From the NCBI GenBank assembly GCA_964481145.1, contig CAYZTA010000010.1, positions 1 through 64,000 of the forward strand: a stretch of DNA of 64,000 nt, written 5' to 3'. The translations under genes and the position numbers were made by a program. The notes beneath the pieces were generated by a model that saw only the letters and a program-made list of their open reading frames with translations, was not told where the DNA came from and ran no database searches. This DNA comes from Sandaracinus sp964481145. GTDB lineage: Bacteria > Myxococcota_A > Polyangia > Polyangiales > Sandaracinaceae. Within the stretch, counting starts at the first letter, position 1. Every line of letters starts with the position of its first letter. Below are positions 9,172 to 18,100 of the stretch, one piece after another.

Positions 9172-9206
9172 AAAGGGCGCGGAGACCACATGGTCCCGCG
9201 CTCTTT
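9172..9206 (+). terminator. GC-rich hairpin after rplC
   Basis: A long stem with loop acat lies 23 bp after the rplC stop: the aaagggcgcggagacc arm pairs with ggtcccgcgctcttt, apart from small bulges. The 3' arm ends in cttt and is followed by gccgttt. Position and shape suit a terminator or attenuator separating rplC from rlmE. Confidence 0.65.
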
Positions 9207-9239
9207 GCCGTTTCGGCCTCTCGAGAGAGTTCAGTCCTG

Positions 9240-9833
9240 ATGAGTCGTACGCGACGTTCACAAGATCACTGGGGGCACCGCGCCAAACGCGAAGGCCACG
9301 CGGCGCGTTCGGTCTACAAACTCGAAGAGATCGATCGTCGTGTGCGTCTCTTCAAGCCAGGCATGCGCGTGCTCGATCTGGGTGCATTTCCTGGTTCGTG
9401 GACGGTGTTTGCGGCGCAGAAAATCGGCCCAAAGGGCCACGCCCTGGGTCTCGATCTACAAGAAGTACGCATTCCTCTGCCGCCCAACGCAGAGATGCGG
9501 GTGCAAGACGTCATGGCCGAAGATCTCTCCCATGTTCTCGGTGATCGCTATGACGTCGTGATGAGCGACATGGCGCCAGCCACGAGTGGGCATCGTTTTA
9601 CGGATCAAGCACGCTCCTTCCGCCTCTTCATGCGGGCACTTCAGATCGCGGACGATCTCGTCGTTCGAGGCGGAAGCTTCGTTGGAAAGATCTTCGTCGG
9701 TCCGGACTTCGAAGAGGCTCGAAAAGAAATCGCACGCATCTTCGAAGAGGTGAAGATCATCAAGCCGCCTGCGAGCAGGACGGAGAGTATCGAAACGTTC
9801 TTGGTCGGATTGCGAAAGCGCGAACGTTCGTGA
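9240..9833 (+). CDS. rlmE: 23S rRNA 2'-O-ribose methyltransferase (U2552)
   Basis: RlmE (RrmJ/FtsJ) methylates the 2'-OH of U2552 in the A loop of 23S rRNA using S-adenosylmethionine. The start at ATG 9240 gives 197 residues, close to the family length of about 200; MSRTRRSQDHWGHRAKREGH resembles family N-termini. The K-D-K-E catalytic tetrad is represented by SVYKLEEID, MSDMAPATSG, VGKIFVGPDF and ESIETFLVG. The SAM-binding motif is VLDLGAFPGSW. A ribosome-maturation enzyme next to a ribosomal protein gene makes functional sense, although a hairpin separates them. Confidence 0.95.
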   Translation: MSRTRRSQDHWGHRAKREGHAARSVYKLEEIDRRVRLFKPGMRVLDLGAFPGSWTVFAAQKIGPKGHALGLDLQEVRIPLPPNAEMRVQDVMAEDLSHVLGDRYDVVMSDMAPATSGHRFTDQARSFRLFMRALQIADDLVVRGGSFVGKIFVGPDFEEARKEIARIFEEVKIIKPPASRTESIETFLVGLRKRERS

Positions 9834-9836
9834 TCG

Positions 9837-10583
9837 TCACCACGACGGCCCATGACGAATGCATCCGGGCGCACAGAATTGATCGAGCTGTGAGGTAGAT
9901 GAGCTGGACGTCACGACCACGACGATCGCGATCGTGACCGCGATCGCCACAGCACCTCCGCCGATACCGATCCACGGAAGCGGCTCTTCGTACCATTCGG
10001 TCGGACGCGGCGTGCCATCGCCCACCCCTTCGGGGAGCGCCACGAGCTCGATCCGCAACTCGTCTCGATGACCTGGGCGTGCATCGACCTGCCGAATCAC
10101 TTCTTCAAAGCCACGCCGCAGTAGGCGAAGAGAGTGCGTTCCTTCGAGCAGTTCGAGCTCGACGGGCGTCTCCCCCATGAAATTCCCATCCACGTACACG
10201 TGGGCGCCCTCTGGCTCGGTCGTCACCGAGAGGACCTCCGAGAGCGGAAACAAGTCCGCCGCGATGCGCGTCGATCGGTTCGCTGCGATGTGAACGACAT
10301 CCGTAAACTCGGTGTGGCCTGGCAGTCGCACCCGCACCGTGTGCGCCCCAGGTGCAAGCGAGAGCGTATCGAGAGGGGTCGTGCCGACGAGCTCGTCATC
10401 CACGAACACCTCGGCTCCTTCGAGGCTCGCCTCGATGACCAATGTCCCGCGCGCCTCGGCGGCCCGGCTCCGACTCCGCCTCGAGCTCCGCTGGGCCTCC
10501 GCCGTGATGCTCATGGCGGAAACAACGAAAAGCGCAACCATCGAATAGAGCGCGCAATTCGCGAAGCGAGTCATCACGAACAT
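9837..10583 (-). CDS. Exported PEGA-domain protein with C-terminal membrane anchor
   Basis: A 248-residue protein with an N-terminal signal segment (about residues 8-30), an Arg/Ser-rich linker, and two PEGA domains: about 46-115 (GTLVIEASLEGAEVFVDDEL ... LAPGAHTVRVRLPGH) and 117-185 (SVTTEPEGAHVYVDGNFMGE). A single transmembrane helix lies near residues 204-225. PEGA domains are beta-sandwich modules common in myxobacterial envelope proteins and on the outer parts of Ser/Thr kinases; their ligand is unclear. The EWYEEPLPW segment before the helix resembles DWFEENWPY before the helix of the protein at 12030, suggesting a shared anchor design. It converges with rlmE (3-bp gap). Confidence 0.85.
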   Translation of the reverse strand: MFVMTRFANCALYSMVALFVVSAMSITAEAQRSSRRSRSRAAEARGTLVIEASLEGAEVFVDDELVGTTPLDTLSLAPGAHTVRVRLPGHTEFTDVVHIAANRSTRIAADLFPLSEVLSVTTEPEGAHVYVDGNFMGETPVELELLEGTHSLRLLRRGFEEVIRQVDARPGHRDELRIELVALPEGVGDGTPRPTEWYEEPLPWIGIGGGAVAIAVTIAIVVVVTSSSSTSQLDQFCAPGCIRHGPSW

Positions 10584-10655
10584 CGTACGTACGCAACTGG
10601 TTCGAGGTCAATCGGTCGCATGCAACGAAGACACGCGGTACCCTCCCATTCGCTC

Positions 10656-11978
10656 ATGACCGAACATGCACAATCGCGCGAACCCGCCGACGATCTCATC
10701 GATTACATCAACGCGTCTCCCACGCCCTGGCACGCTGTGGCAGAGACGGTTCGACGTCTCGAAGAAGCCGGCTTTCGTGAGCTCGACGAAGGTGAGGAGT
10801 GGGACATCACGCCTTCGGATCGCGTGTTCGTCGTGCGCGGAGGCACCTCCATCGCGGCTCTCGAGATAGGGCAAGAGCCCCCTCATCATCGAGGGTTTCG
10901 GCTCGTTGGCGCACACACGGATTCACCCAATCTCCGAGTGAAACCGAATGCTCAGCTCGAACGCTCTGGTCAACATCAGTTGGGAGTCGAGATCTACGGT
11001 GGCGTGCTTCTCCACACATGGCTCGATCGCGATCTCTCCCTTGCAGGTTGCGCGATGGTGCGGAGCAAGAACGGAGTCGAGCCGCGACTCGTACGTTTCG
11101 ATCGTCCCATGCTGCGGGTGCCGAGTCTCGCGATCCATCTCGATCGGAACGTCAACACCGATGGACTCAAGCTCAATGCGCAGTCCCATATGGCCCCCAT
11201 CACCGCGCTCGCGTCGGGGGGCGCGTTCGACTTGCGTCACATTCTTTCAGAAAACGTCCAGCGCGACGGCGAAACGCTGGCTGCCTCGGAGATCCTCTCG
11301 TTCGATCTCTGCGCATACGATGTCGTGCCGGCAACCCGGGGGGGCGTGCGCAACGAATACATTTTTGCTCCCCGACTCGACAACTTGGCATCGTGTCACG
11401 CCGCCTTCTCGGCGTTGCTCTCCGCAGGCCCGTCTCCCTCTGTCAGCAGAGGGCTCTTTCTTTTCGATCACGAGGAATGTGGCAGCCAAAGCACGCGAGG
11501 CGCACAAGGAACATTTCTTCGCGACGTGCTGACTCGAATCGTCCACGCGCATCCACGCGCATCGAAAGATGGCTTGTATCGCGCACTTCATCACACGTTC
11601 TTCGTCTCTGCGGACATGGCCCACGCGGTCCATCCCAACTATTCGGATCGCCATGAGCCGCAGCACCAGCCGCTCTTGGGGGGTGGCCCCGTGATCAAAT
11701 CGAACGTCAACCAGCGCTATGCAACCGATGCGGAAGGTCAAGCGCGATTTGCGATGTGGTGCGGCGAAGCCGGCGTGAATCCGCAGACGTTCGTGACGCG
11801 AACCGATCTTGGATGCGGCTCCACCATTGGCCCCATCACGGCCGCCAATCTGGGTATGCGGGTGATCGACGTGGGCAATCCGATGCTGTCGATGCATTCA
11901 TGCCGCGAAATGAGCAGCAGCGCCGATGTCGCGCTCATGATCGCCGCGCTCCGCGCGTTTTTCGAGGCACGCAGCTGA
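10656..11978 (+). CDS. apeB: M18 family aspartyl aminopeptidase
   Basis: A 440-residue dinuclear zinc exopeptidase that removes N-terminal acidic or other residues from peptides. The start at ATG 10656 (MTEHAQSREPADDLIDYINA) precedes the conserved SPTPWHAV segment. Metal and catalytic motifs of M18 are present: GAHTDSPNLRVKP (His87), DHEECGS, SADMAHAVHPNY and the terminal MHSCREMSS. Typical M18 insert sequences such as HTWLDRDLSLAG are also seen. The predicted enzyme is cytosolic. It is divergent from the PEGA gene with about 70 bp between starts. Confidence 0.95.
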   Translation: MTEHAQSREPADDLIDYINASPTPWHAVAETVRRLEEAGFRELDEGEEWDITPSDRVFVVRGGTSIAALEIGQEPPHHRGFRLVGAHTDSPNLRVKPNAQLERSGQHQLGVEIYGGVLLHTWLDRDLSLAGCAMVRSKNGVEPRLVRFDRPMLRVPSLAIHLDRNVNTDGLKLNAQSHMAPITALASGGAFDLRHILSENVQRDGETLAASEILSFDLCAYDVVPATRGGVRNEYIFAPRLDNLASCHAAFSALLSAGPSPSVSRGLFLFDHEECGSQSTRGAQGTFLRDVLTRIVHAHPRASKDGLYRALHHTFFVSADMAHAVHPNYSDRHEPQHQPLLGGGPVIKSNVNQRYATDAEGQARFAMWCGEAGVNPQTFVTRTDLGCGSTIGPITAANLGMRVIDVGNPMLSMHSCREMSSSADVALMIAALRAFFEARS

Positions 11979-12029
11979 AGACCCGCCCGAAGACGGGCGC
12001 GAACAAGCCGCATCCGCTACACAAGCACG

Positions 12030-12824
12030 ATGCGGACGTGGCTCGTGTTGCTCGCCATCTGGCCTTTGGCGCTCGTCGCGCGCGCCCAAGAGCCAACCCC
12101 ATCGACCCTCGAGAGGCCCTCTGAGGTTTCACCACCGAGCCAACCTCCGAAAATCGCCCTCGTCGTGGTGGGCGATCCCGACAGCGCATTGCAGGACGGC
12201 GCCACTGCGATCGAAAGCGCGCTCACATCCGAGGGCTCTTTCCGACTCCCTGCGGACTCGGCGTTGTCGCTCGCGCTCTGCGGTCATCCCGGAGAACCCG
12301 AGGATGGGTTCGATCACGTGCGTCGTGAGCGACGACGGCTGGGGCTGGGCGAGACCAGCGATGCACCGATTCTGCAGCGCCTCGGACGGCTCGCGGGGGC
12401 GATCTTGGTCGTGGCAGTGCGACAAGGAGCCTCCGGCCCCGAGGCCGTGACGTTCGATGTGAACCGCGGTCAGTTCTTCGAAGGTGCGCTCACCCTTCCT
12501 GCGACGGAGAGCCAACTCGTGGCCTTCCTCGCGCCGAGGGCCCGCGCGGCTCAGCGTTCGACGACCCAAACCGCCACGGTATCTCCGGTATCTCCCGCTC
12601 CCGCCGAAGCCGAGATCCCAGAACACAACACGTCCTCCGCCCCCCCAGCGGCGGTCACACCAGCAGAAGGGCCGGCACCGGAAGAGCGGGATTGGTTCGA
12701 GGAGAATTGGCCCTATTTTGCCGCTGGTGCCCTCCTCGTGGGTGCGATTGTTTTCGTTGTGGTGGCTGCAACGGACGGCGACGACCCCCCACCGATGCTA
12801 CGATTTCAACCAGGCGCTCTCTAG
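12030..12824 (+). CDS. Exported protein with C-terminal anchor, function unknown
   Basis: A 264-residue protein with signal peptide MRTWLVLLAIWPLALVARAQ. The exported part begins with a Pro/Ser-rich stretch, continues with a compact alpha/beta-looking region (KIALVVVGDPDS ... ILQRLGRLAGAILVVAVRQG), then a Thr/Pro/Ala-rich linker. A transmembrane helix spans about residues 228-247, preceded by DWFEENWPY. No family recognised. The alpha/beta part resembles small periplasmic sensor modules seen beside PEGA proteins. The next gene starts 28 bp downstream on the same strand, so the two are probably co-transcribed. Confidence 0.7.
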   Translation: MRTWLVLLAIWPLALVARAQEPTPSTLERPSEVSPPSQPPKIALVVVGDPDSALQDGATAIESALTSEGSFRLPADSALSLALCGHPGEPEDGFDHVRRERRRLGLGETSDAPILQRLGRLAGAILVVAVRQGASGPEAVTFDVNRGQFFEGALTLPATESQLVAFLAPRARAAQRSTTQTATVSPVSPAPAEAEIPEHNTSSAPPAAVTPAEGPAPEERDWFEENWPYFAAGALLVGAIVFVVVAATDGDDPPPMLRFQPGAL

Positions 12825-12852
12825 CTCTCCTGCGGGCTCGAGGGCAGGAACC

Positions 12853-13980
12853 ATGCGCTGGTGTACGCTCCTCGTTTCGTTGTTTCTGCTGGTCGTCGGC
12901 TTCACGCCTGATGCGCGTGCCGATGCGCCGCCCAGCGATGTGTCGCTCGCCCAGTTCGGGGAAGCGGCGCTTCCCCCGGTTCCGGATGGATATCTGCAAA
13001 GGCAAGATGGCGCTGTTCGCTGGGAATATCCTGCGGAAGCCGGGACGATCGTCGATGGGCTCGCGAACGACTTGCGACATGAATGGCCCCGTATCGAACG
13101 TGAGCTCGGCGCTGAAATCGAGGATGGGTTGATCATTCGTATCGGGCGCAATCCCGATGAAATGGCCGCACTCGCCCCAGCGCATGCGCCTCCGCCGCCC
13201 TATGCCGTGGGCGTCGCCTATCCGGCCAGTGGGCTCATCCTACTCACGCTGAGCGCGCCCGAAACTTGGGAACGTCCCGATGTCACCCAAGTTCTGACGC
13301 ACGAGCTAAGCCACATTGCGCTTCATCGTGCGGTGAACGGCCAGCCGGTGCCGCGGTGGCTGACGGAAGGCCTCGCCATCCATCAAGCCCGAGAACGCTC
13401 GCTCGAGCGCGTGCAAACGCTCTGGGAGGCCACGGTTCGTGGGCAGCTCATCGCATTGGACGATCTTTCACACAGGTTCCCCAGCCAACCTCACGAAGTC
13501 AGTATCGCCTATGCCCAAAGCGCCGATTTCATTCGATGGTTGAACGGGCGCGAGTCATCGGGGCAACACTTCGCCGAGCTCATTCGCCGAATCAGGAGCG
13601 GACAACCATTCGAAACGGCCGTCTCTCAAACCTACAGCCAAGGCATCGGACAGCTGGAATACGCATGGCGAAATGAGCTGACCGAGCGTTACGGCGCATT
13701 TCCGCTGTTGCTCGGAACAGGCGTCATTTGGTTCGGAATCGCGCTGCTCGTGGTGGTTGCGTGGTTTCGCCGCCGTGCCGATTCCAAGCGCATTCTCGAG
13801 CGATGGGAATCCGAAGACGGCGAACGCGACATGCCAGAGCCGTCCGCGGCTCCTCAGTTGAGCCGACCCGACGGCTCAGTCGCCCGTCCGGAAGGCGATA
13901 CCCGTCCGGGAAGCGATATTCCTCCGCCAGCAGAGATCCCGACAGTCGTTTGGGAAGGACGCAGCCACACGCTGCATTGA
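12853..13980 (+). CDS. Membrane-anchored HExxH metallopeptidase (MA-like)
   Basis: A 375-residue protein starting at ATG 12853 with signal peptide MRWCTLLVSLFLLVVGFTPDARA. The catalytic region has the gluzincin zinc motif HELSH (residues 150-154) in VLTHELSHIALHRAV, followed by PRWLTEGLA, where the Glu is the expected third ligand. This arrangement is that of peptidase MA-like families. A C-terminal transmembrane helix (about residues 283-305) is followed by a charged Pro-rich cytosolic tail. The product would act in the periplasm, held in the membrane. Substrate unknown; the upstream exported protein is a candidate partner. An upstream in-frame start would fuse unrelated sequence and was not used. 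Confidence 0.82.
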   Translation: MRWCTLLVSLFLLVVGFTPDARADAPPSDVSLAQFGEAALPPVPDGYLQRQDGAVRWEYPAEAGTIVDGLANDLRHEWPRIERELGAEIEDGLIIRIGRNPDEMAALAPAHAPPPPYAVGVAYPASGLILLTLSAPETWERPDVTQVLTHELSHIALHRAVNGQPVPRWLTEGLAIHQARERSLERVQTLWEATVRGQLIALDDLSHRFPSQPHEVSIAYAQSADFIRWLNGRESSGQHFAELIRRIRSGQPFETAVSQTYSQGIGQLEYAWRNELTERYGAFPLLLGTGVIWFGIALLVVVAWFRRRADSKRILERWESEDGERDMPEPSAAPQLSRPDGSVARPEGDTRPGSDIPPPAEIPTVVWEGRSHTLH

Positions 13981-13995
13981 ATCCAACGACCTTCC

Positions 13996-14029
13996 GATTG
14001 AAATCCGGCCACGTGGCCGAATTTCAATC
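13996..14029 (+). terminator. 34-bp near-perfect palindrome between two convergent genes
   Basis: gattgaaatccggccacgtg continues into ggccgaatttcaatc, a 34-bp palindrome with a single mismatched base pair. It lies 15 bp after the peptidase stop and is followed by tctttctt. It overlaps the stop codon of the small minus-strand gene (14024-14026). It probably works as a bidirectional terminator. Confidence 0.75.
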
Positions 14030-14164
14030 TTTCTTCGGTGCTCCCTCAGGATGAATCGGAAACTTCGGCGTGCCTGCCTTGGTGCGCTCCCGCTTTTGTG
14101 CGCGGCCCGCAGATGCTTGCTTGGCGCGACGACGGCGCTCGGTCTGCTTGGTGCTCGAGACCAT
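14024..14164 (-). CDS. 46-residue basic protein of unknown function
   Basis: A short gene with strong start signals: GGAGGAG at 14172-14178 lies 7 bases upstream of the ATG. The product is MVSSTKQTERRRRAKQASAG then RAQKRERTKAGTPKFPIHPE and GAPKKD, very basic (about 14 Lys/Arg) with an ordered-looking TPKFPIHP end. The charge suggests nucleic-acid or ribosome binding; no family is recognised. It lies 48 bp downstream of the class IV aminotransferase on the same strand and may be the last gene of the transcript that starts with the giant TPR gene. Confidence 0.75.
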   Translation of the reverse strand: MVSSTKQTERRRRAKQASAGRAQKRERTKAGTPKFPIHPEGAPKKD

Positions 14165-14212
14165 GTTCGTACTCCTCCGAAGGCCGCGATGTAATGGAAG
14201 AGCGCTTCTTAG

Positions 14213-15094
14213 TCAAATCCGCTCTTCATTTGGAGCCATGCCCGAGACGAGCACTCGATATTGCCGATGCAATCGCGCTGTGAAGGGCCCCGGTCGACCA
14301 TTGCCAATCTTGACCCCATCCATCGCCACGATCGGCACGACTTCTCGAAGACTGCTGGTCAAAAACGCTTCGTCAGCGTGCTCCACGTCCGAGCAATAAA
14401 GAACTTGTTCACAGATCGGAATGTCGAGATCGAGCGCCGCTCGAAGCACGAAATCGCGAGTGATCCCGGGCAGAATACCCATCGAGAGCGGTGGTGTGCG
14501 CAAAATGCCAGCACGCACGACGAACAGGTTGCTCGTTGTGCCCTCGGAGAGCTCTCCACCCTCTCCGACCATCATGGTTTCGTATGCTCCCCGTTCCCGC
14601 CCAGCCGCGAGCGCGAGCATGTTCGCGACATAGGCCGAAGTTTTCGAGCCGGCCGCCCGCGTGTGATCCGTCGCGCGATTGACCCGAACCGTCGCGACTT
14701 CCACCCCGTCCTCATGAAGCCCTGAGGGCAAGGGAAGAAGCGGGCTCACGATCACCACACGGAGTGGGGAGCGCGCGCTCGTGGGATCGATGTGGAGCGG
14801 ACCACGGCCACGCGTGATCACGATCCGTACGTAGACATCTTCCGCGGCCACCCTTGCGATGGTTCTTCGAACCTCCACCGCGAGAGTCTCGAGCGTAACC
14901 GGCAATTCGATGCCCATCGCCCCACACGAGCGTGCAAGACGCTCGAGGTGCTCGCGCATCGCGAACGGTTTGCCGCCATACGTCCGCAACACCTCGAACA
15001 CCGAATCTCCGAACAAAAAACCGCGGTCGAGCACCGACACCGTCGCGTCGAGCTCGGTTCGATCCGCCCCGTCGATACAAAACGCAAGCGGCAT
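14213..15094 (-). CDS. Class IV PLP aminotransferase (IlvE / D-amino acid transaminase / PabC group)
   Basis: A 293-residue fold-type IV PLP enzyme. The Schiff-base lysine is Lys151 in AAGSKTSAYVANM, and the PLP-anchoring Glu is Glu184 in ELSEGTTSNLF; GFLFGDSVFEVLRTY at the start and GILPGITRDFVL near the end are family signatures. The sequence alone does not settle between branched-chain aminotransferase, D-amino acid transaminase and aminodeoxychorismate lyase. It follows the giant TPR gene by 6 bp, so the two are likely one transcript; any functional link is unknown. Confidence 0.9.
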   Translation of the reverse strand: MPLAFCIDGADRTELDATVSVLDRGFLFGDSVFEVLRTYGGKPFAMREHLERLARSCGAMGIELPVTLETLAVEVRRTIARVAAEDVYVRIVITRGRGPLHIDPTSARSPLRVVIVSPLLPLPSGLHEDGVEVATVRVNRATDHTRAAGSKTSAYVANMLALAAGRERGAYETMMVGEGGELSEGTTSNLFVVRAGILRTPPLSMGILPGITRDFVLRAALDLDIPICEQVLYCSDVEHADEAFLTSSLREVVPIVAMDGVKIGNGRPGPFTARLHRQYRVLVSGMAPNEERI

Positions 15095-15100
15095 GAGCCC

Positions 15101-18100
15101 TCACGACTTGAGAGAAGCGAGGAGTTCAGTCGCCTTGGCGTGACCGCTCTCTTCGGCGAGCGCACGTTCGAGCATCGAGATCGCCTTCTTTGAATCTCCC
15201 TGCTTGACCGAAATGTCACCGAGGTAGAAGTAAACATCGCCCTTCGAGATCCCCGAGTTCGCATCCAGCTTTTGGAGCAGCAGCGCCCGGAACGTTTTCT
15301 GGGCGCGGTCGTAATCGCCTTCGGCATAGCAGAGGCGGCCGAGATCTCGGAGGATGTGCACGTTCGTCAAGTCGACCTTGAACGCCGCATCATACGCTTG
15401 GAGCGCGCCGCTCGTGTTTCCCATCCCTTCGAGCGCGCGCCCCAAACGGTGCTGAAACACAGCGACTTCCTTCGAACGTCGGCTGCCATACGAAGCGATG
15501 ATCTTTTCGAGCACCGGAATGGCGTCGTTTTGCCTGCCCGCGGCGATATAGAGATCACAGAGCGGCAGGAGTACGTCGCGGTTCTCCGGATCGAGCGCCA
15601 CCGCCTGCTCCAAATAAGTCGCGGCCATCGCAGGGTCTCCAAGCCGATTCGAATAAAGATCTGCGATGCGACGCAACACCTCGAGCTTCTCGGGAGTCTC
15701 CGAGATCACATCCACATCGATCGCGAGCATCTGAGCGAGCTCCGCCCAGCGTTCGTGACGATCGTAGTGTGACTTGAGCTTGGCACGCACCTCGCCGTCA
15801 TTCGGATCGAGCTCATGGATCCGACGCAGAACGCGCTCGGCACGATCGGGTTCTTCCAGCGTCGTCACGGCGAGCTCTGCAAGCCGGAAAGCCTCTTCGC
15901 GGGCCTCTGCGTGCGGGAGGACCGCAATCAAACGCTCGATCGCGAGAGCAGCGTCCCGTGCGCGCCCGGCTGCTTGGTGGAGACGCGCGCTTGCACGGAG
16001 GGCCGGTGGATGCTCTGCATCTTGCTCGAGCACTTTCGCAAAAGCAGCGAGAGCCGCCTCAGAATCGCCTTTCGTCTCATAGGCCTCTGCGAGCCGCATT
16101 CGCACCGTGAGGCCTTGCGCGACATCACCGGTGCTCGTTGCGTCATCGGCACGCCGTTCGAGCAGCGAGATCAGATCATCGAGTCGCTCATCGGCTTCGT
16201 AGAGACGCTCGAGTTCGTCCAACGCCTCACGGTTCTGCGGATCCTCTCCGAGGATTTCGTGCAGTTGGTCGATCGCCTCGCTTCGCCGACCAAAACGCGT
16301 TTCCGAAAGACGCGCGAGGCGAACCCGAACCGCGATTCGATCCGACGGAGTCTCCGCAATGTCGAGCCGTCTTTGGAAAAGCTCTTCCAAACTCGAGTAT
16401 CGCTCGGCGGCCTCGTACAACCGCTCGAGTTGATCCATCGCGCCCAAATCCGTCGGCTGCTCGTTGAGCACGTCGCTCCAGGCTTCCATCGCACGTTCGG
16501 GCTGAGCGAGCGGACCAGCAAACGCATGCGCGAGCTTTCGACGCAGCTCGACCCGTGCATCAGGATCCGTTTCGACGTCGATCCTCTTTTCGAGCAGGGT
16601 CGCGACATCACTCCACACGCCCTCTTCCATCCGCAGCCGGATGAGCTCGTCGAGAGCCCCTGCATCGCTTCCATCCACGTCTAGAACGGAGCGATAGAGA
16701 CGTGCGGCTTGCGCGGTGTCACGCAGCGCGCTCTCCGACAATCGCGCCGCTCGTCGAAGTCTGTCCTTCTTTTCGATCTCGTCGTATTCGACCTCGGCCC
16801 AGACACACAGGACATCGATGAGCTCCTGCTCGCGCCCTGGGGTCGCCAACAGATCTGCAAGCTGTGAATGCGCTCCCGTCGACTCTCGATCTGCTGCGAT
16901 CGCACGCCTCAGTGCGGCCTCGGCCGATTCGGGATCACTCATCCTGTCGCGATACCAACCCGCAGCTCGGAGTTCGAGGTCTCGTCGTGATGCGCCATCC
17001 AACTCGGACGATTCACCCACGCGCTCGATCAAGCCGCGAAGCCCTTCCCATCCATCCACGATCGTCGCGAGTCGCTCGATCTCGTCGAGCATCGATTCGT
17101 CGCGCCGATCGATCTCGAACGCGCGGGTCAACGTGGAGAGCGCAGCCGCTGGATCCCCGAGCTCGTTCTCTCGAATTCGTGCGAGCTCCGTCAGCAGAGC
17201 CACGCGTTCACCCTCATTGTCCGCGAGTCGAACTTTGACTTCGTAGAGCGCCGCAATCTTCGCGTTGGCGCCCACTTGACGATACGCAGTCTCGAGCACC
17301 TCGACGACCTGAGGTGCGAGGTCATGATCTTCGAGCAAGCTCTCCAATGCGAAGAGCGATTGGGCGTCGTCGGGTTGGGCTTCGAGCACTTCCTGGAATG
17401 AGCCGAGAGCGGCATGCCGATCGATGCCGTGTTCGAGACGAATCGTGCCCAAGCGGACGAGCATTTCGAGCCGCATCGGCAAATCGTTCGTGTGGCTCAA
17501 CCTACGCTCGAGGACATCGACGAGTTCAGCAAACGCTTGGGTCTTCACGTAAAGACGATCGAGATGGCCAAGCAGCGTTTCATCGTCTCCGACTTGTTCG
17601 ATCGCGCGTCGATACGCTTCGATTGCGCGCGTGTCATCGCCGAGGTGCACCTCCGAGATCCGCGCGAGGCGGTCGTAGAGACCACGAGCGATCTCAGGGT
17701 CGGACGCAGATGACGCCCGCACCGCAAAGACATCCGCCACCCGATCCCAGGCACCCAACGCCGCCGCGAGACGTTCGAGCTCGTCCGGGATGTTGAAATC
17801 CGAGACGTCTTGTGCGAGCGCCGCGCGATACGCATCGAATGCGGCGTTCAGATCATTACGGCCCTGCTCGTGCACCTCCGCGAGCGAGCGCAACGCGTTC
17901 CGCTTGTCGATCGGATCGTTCATTCCTTCGATCGACAACTCCAGCATCCGAGCGAGTTCGTCGAATCGGCCTTGCGATCGAAGAAGCGGAAGCACGATCT
18001 CGATCGCATTGGCGCGGTGATCTTCGAGCTGTGCCACACGCATCAACGCGGCGATCGTCGCGTCGTGTCGTCCATCGAGCTCCAAGACCTGTCTGTACGT

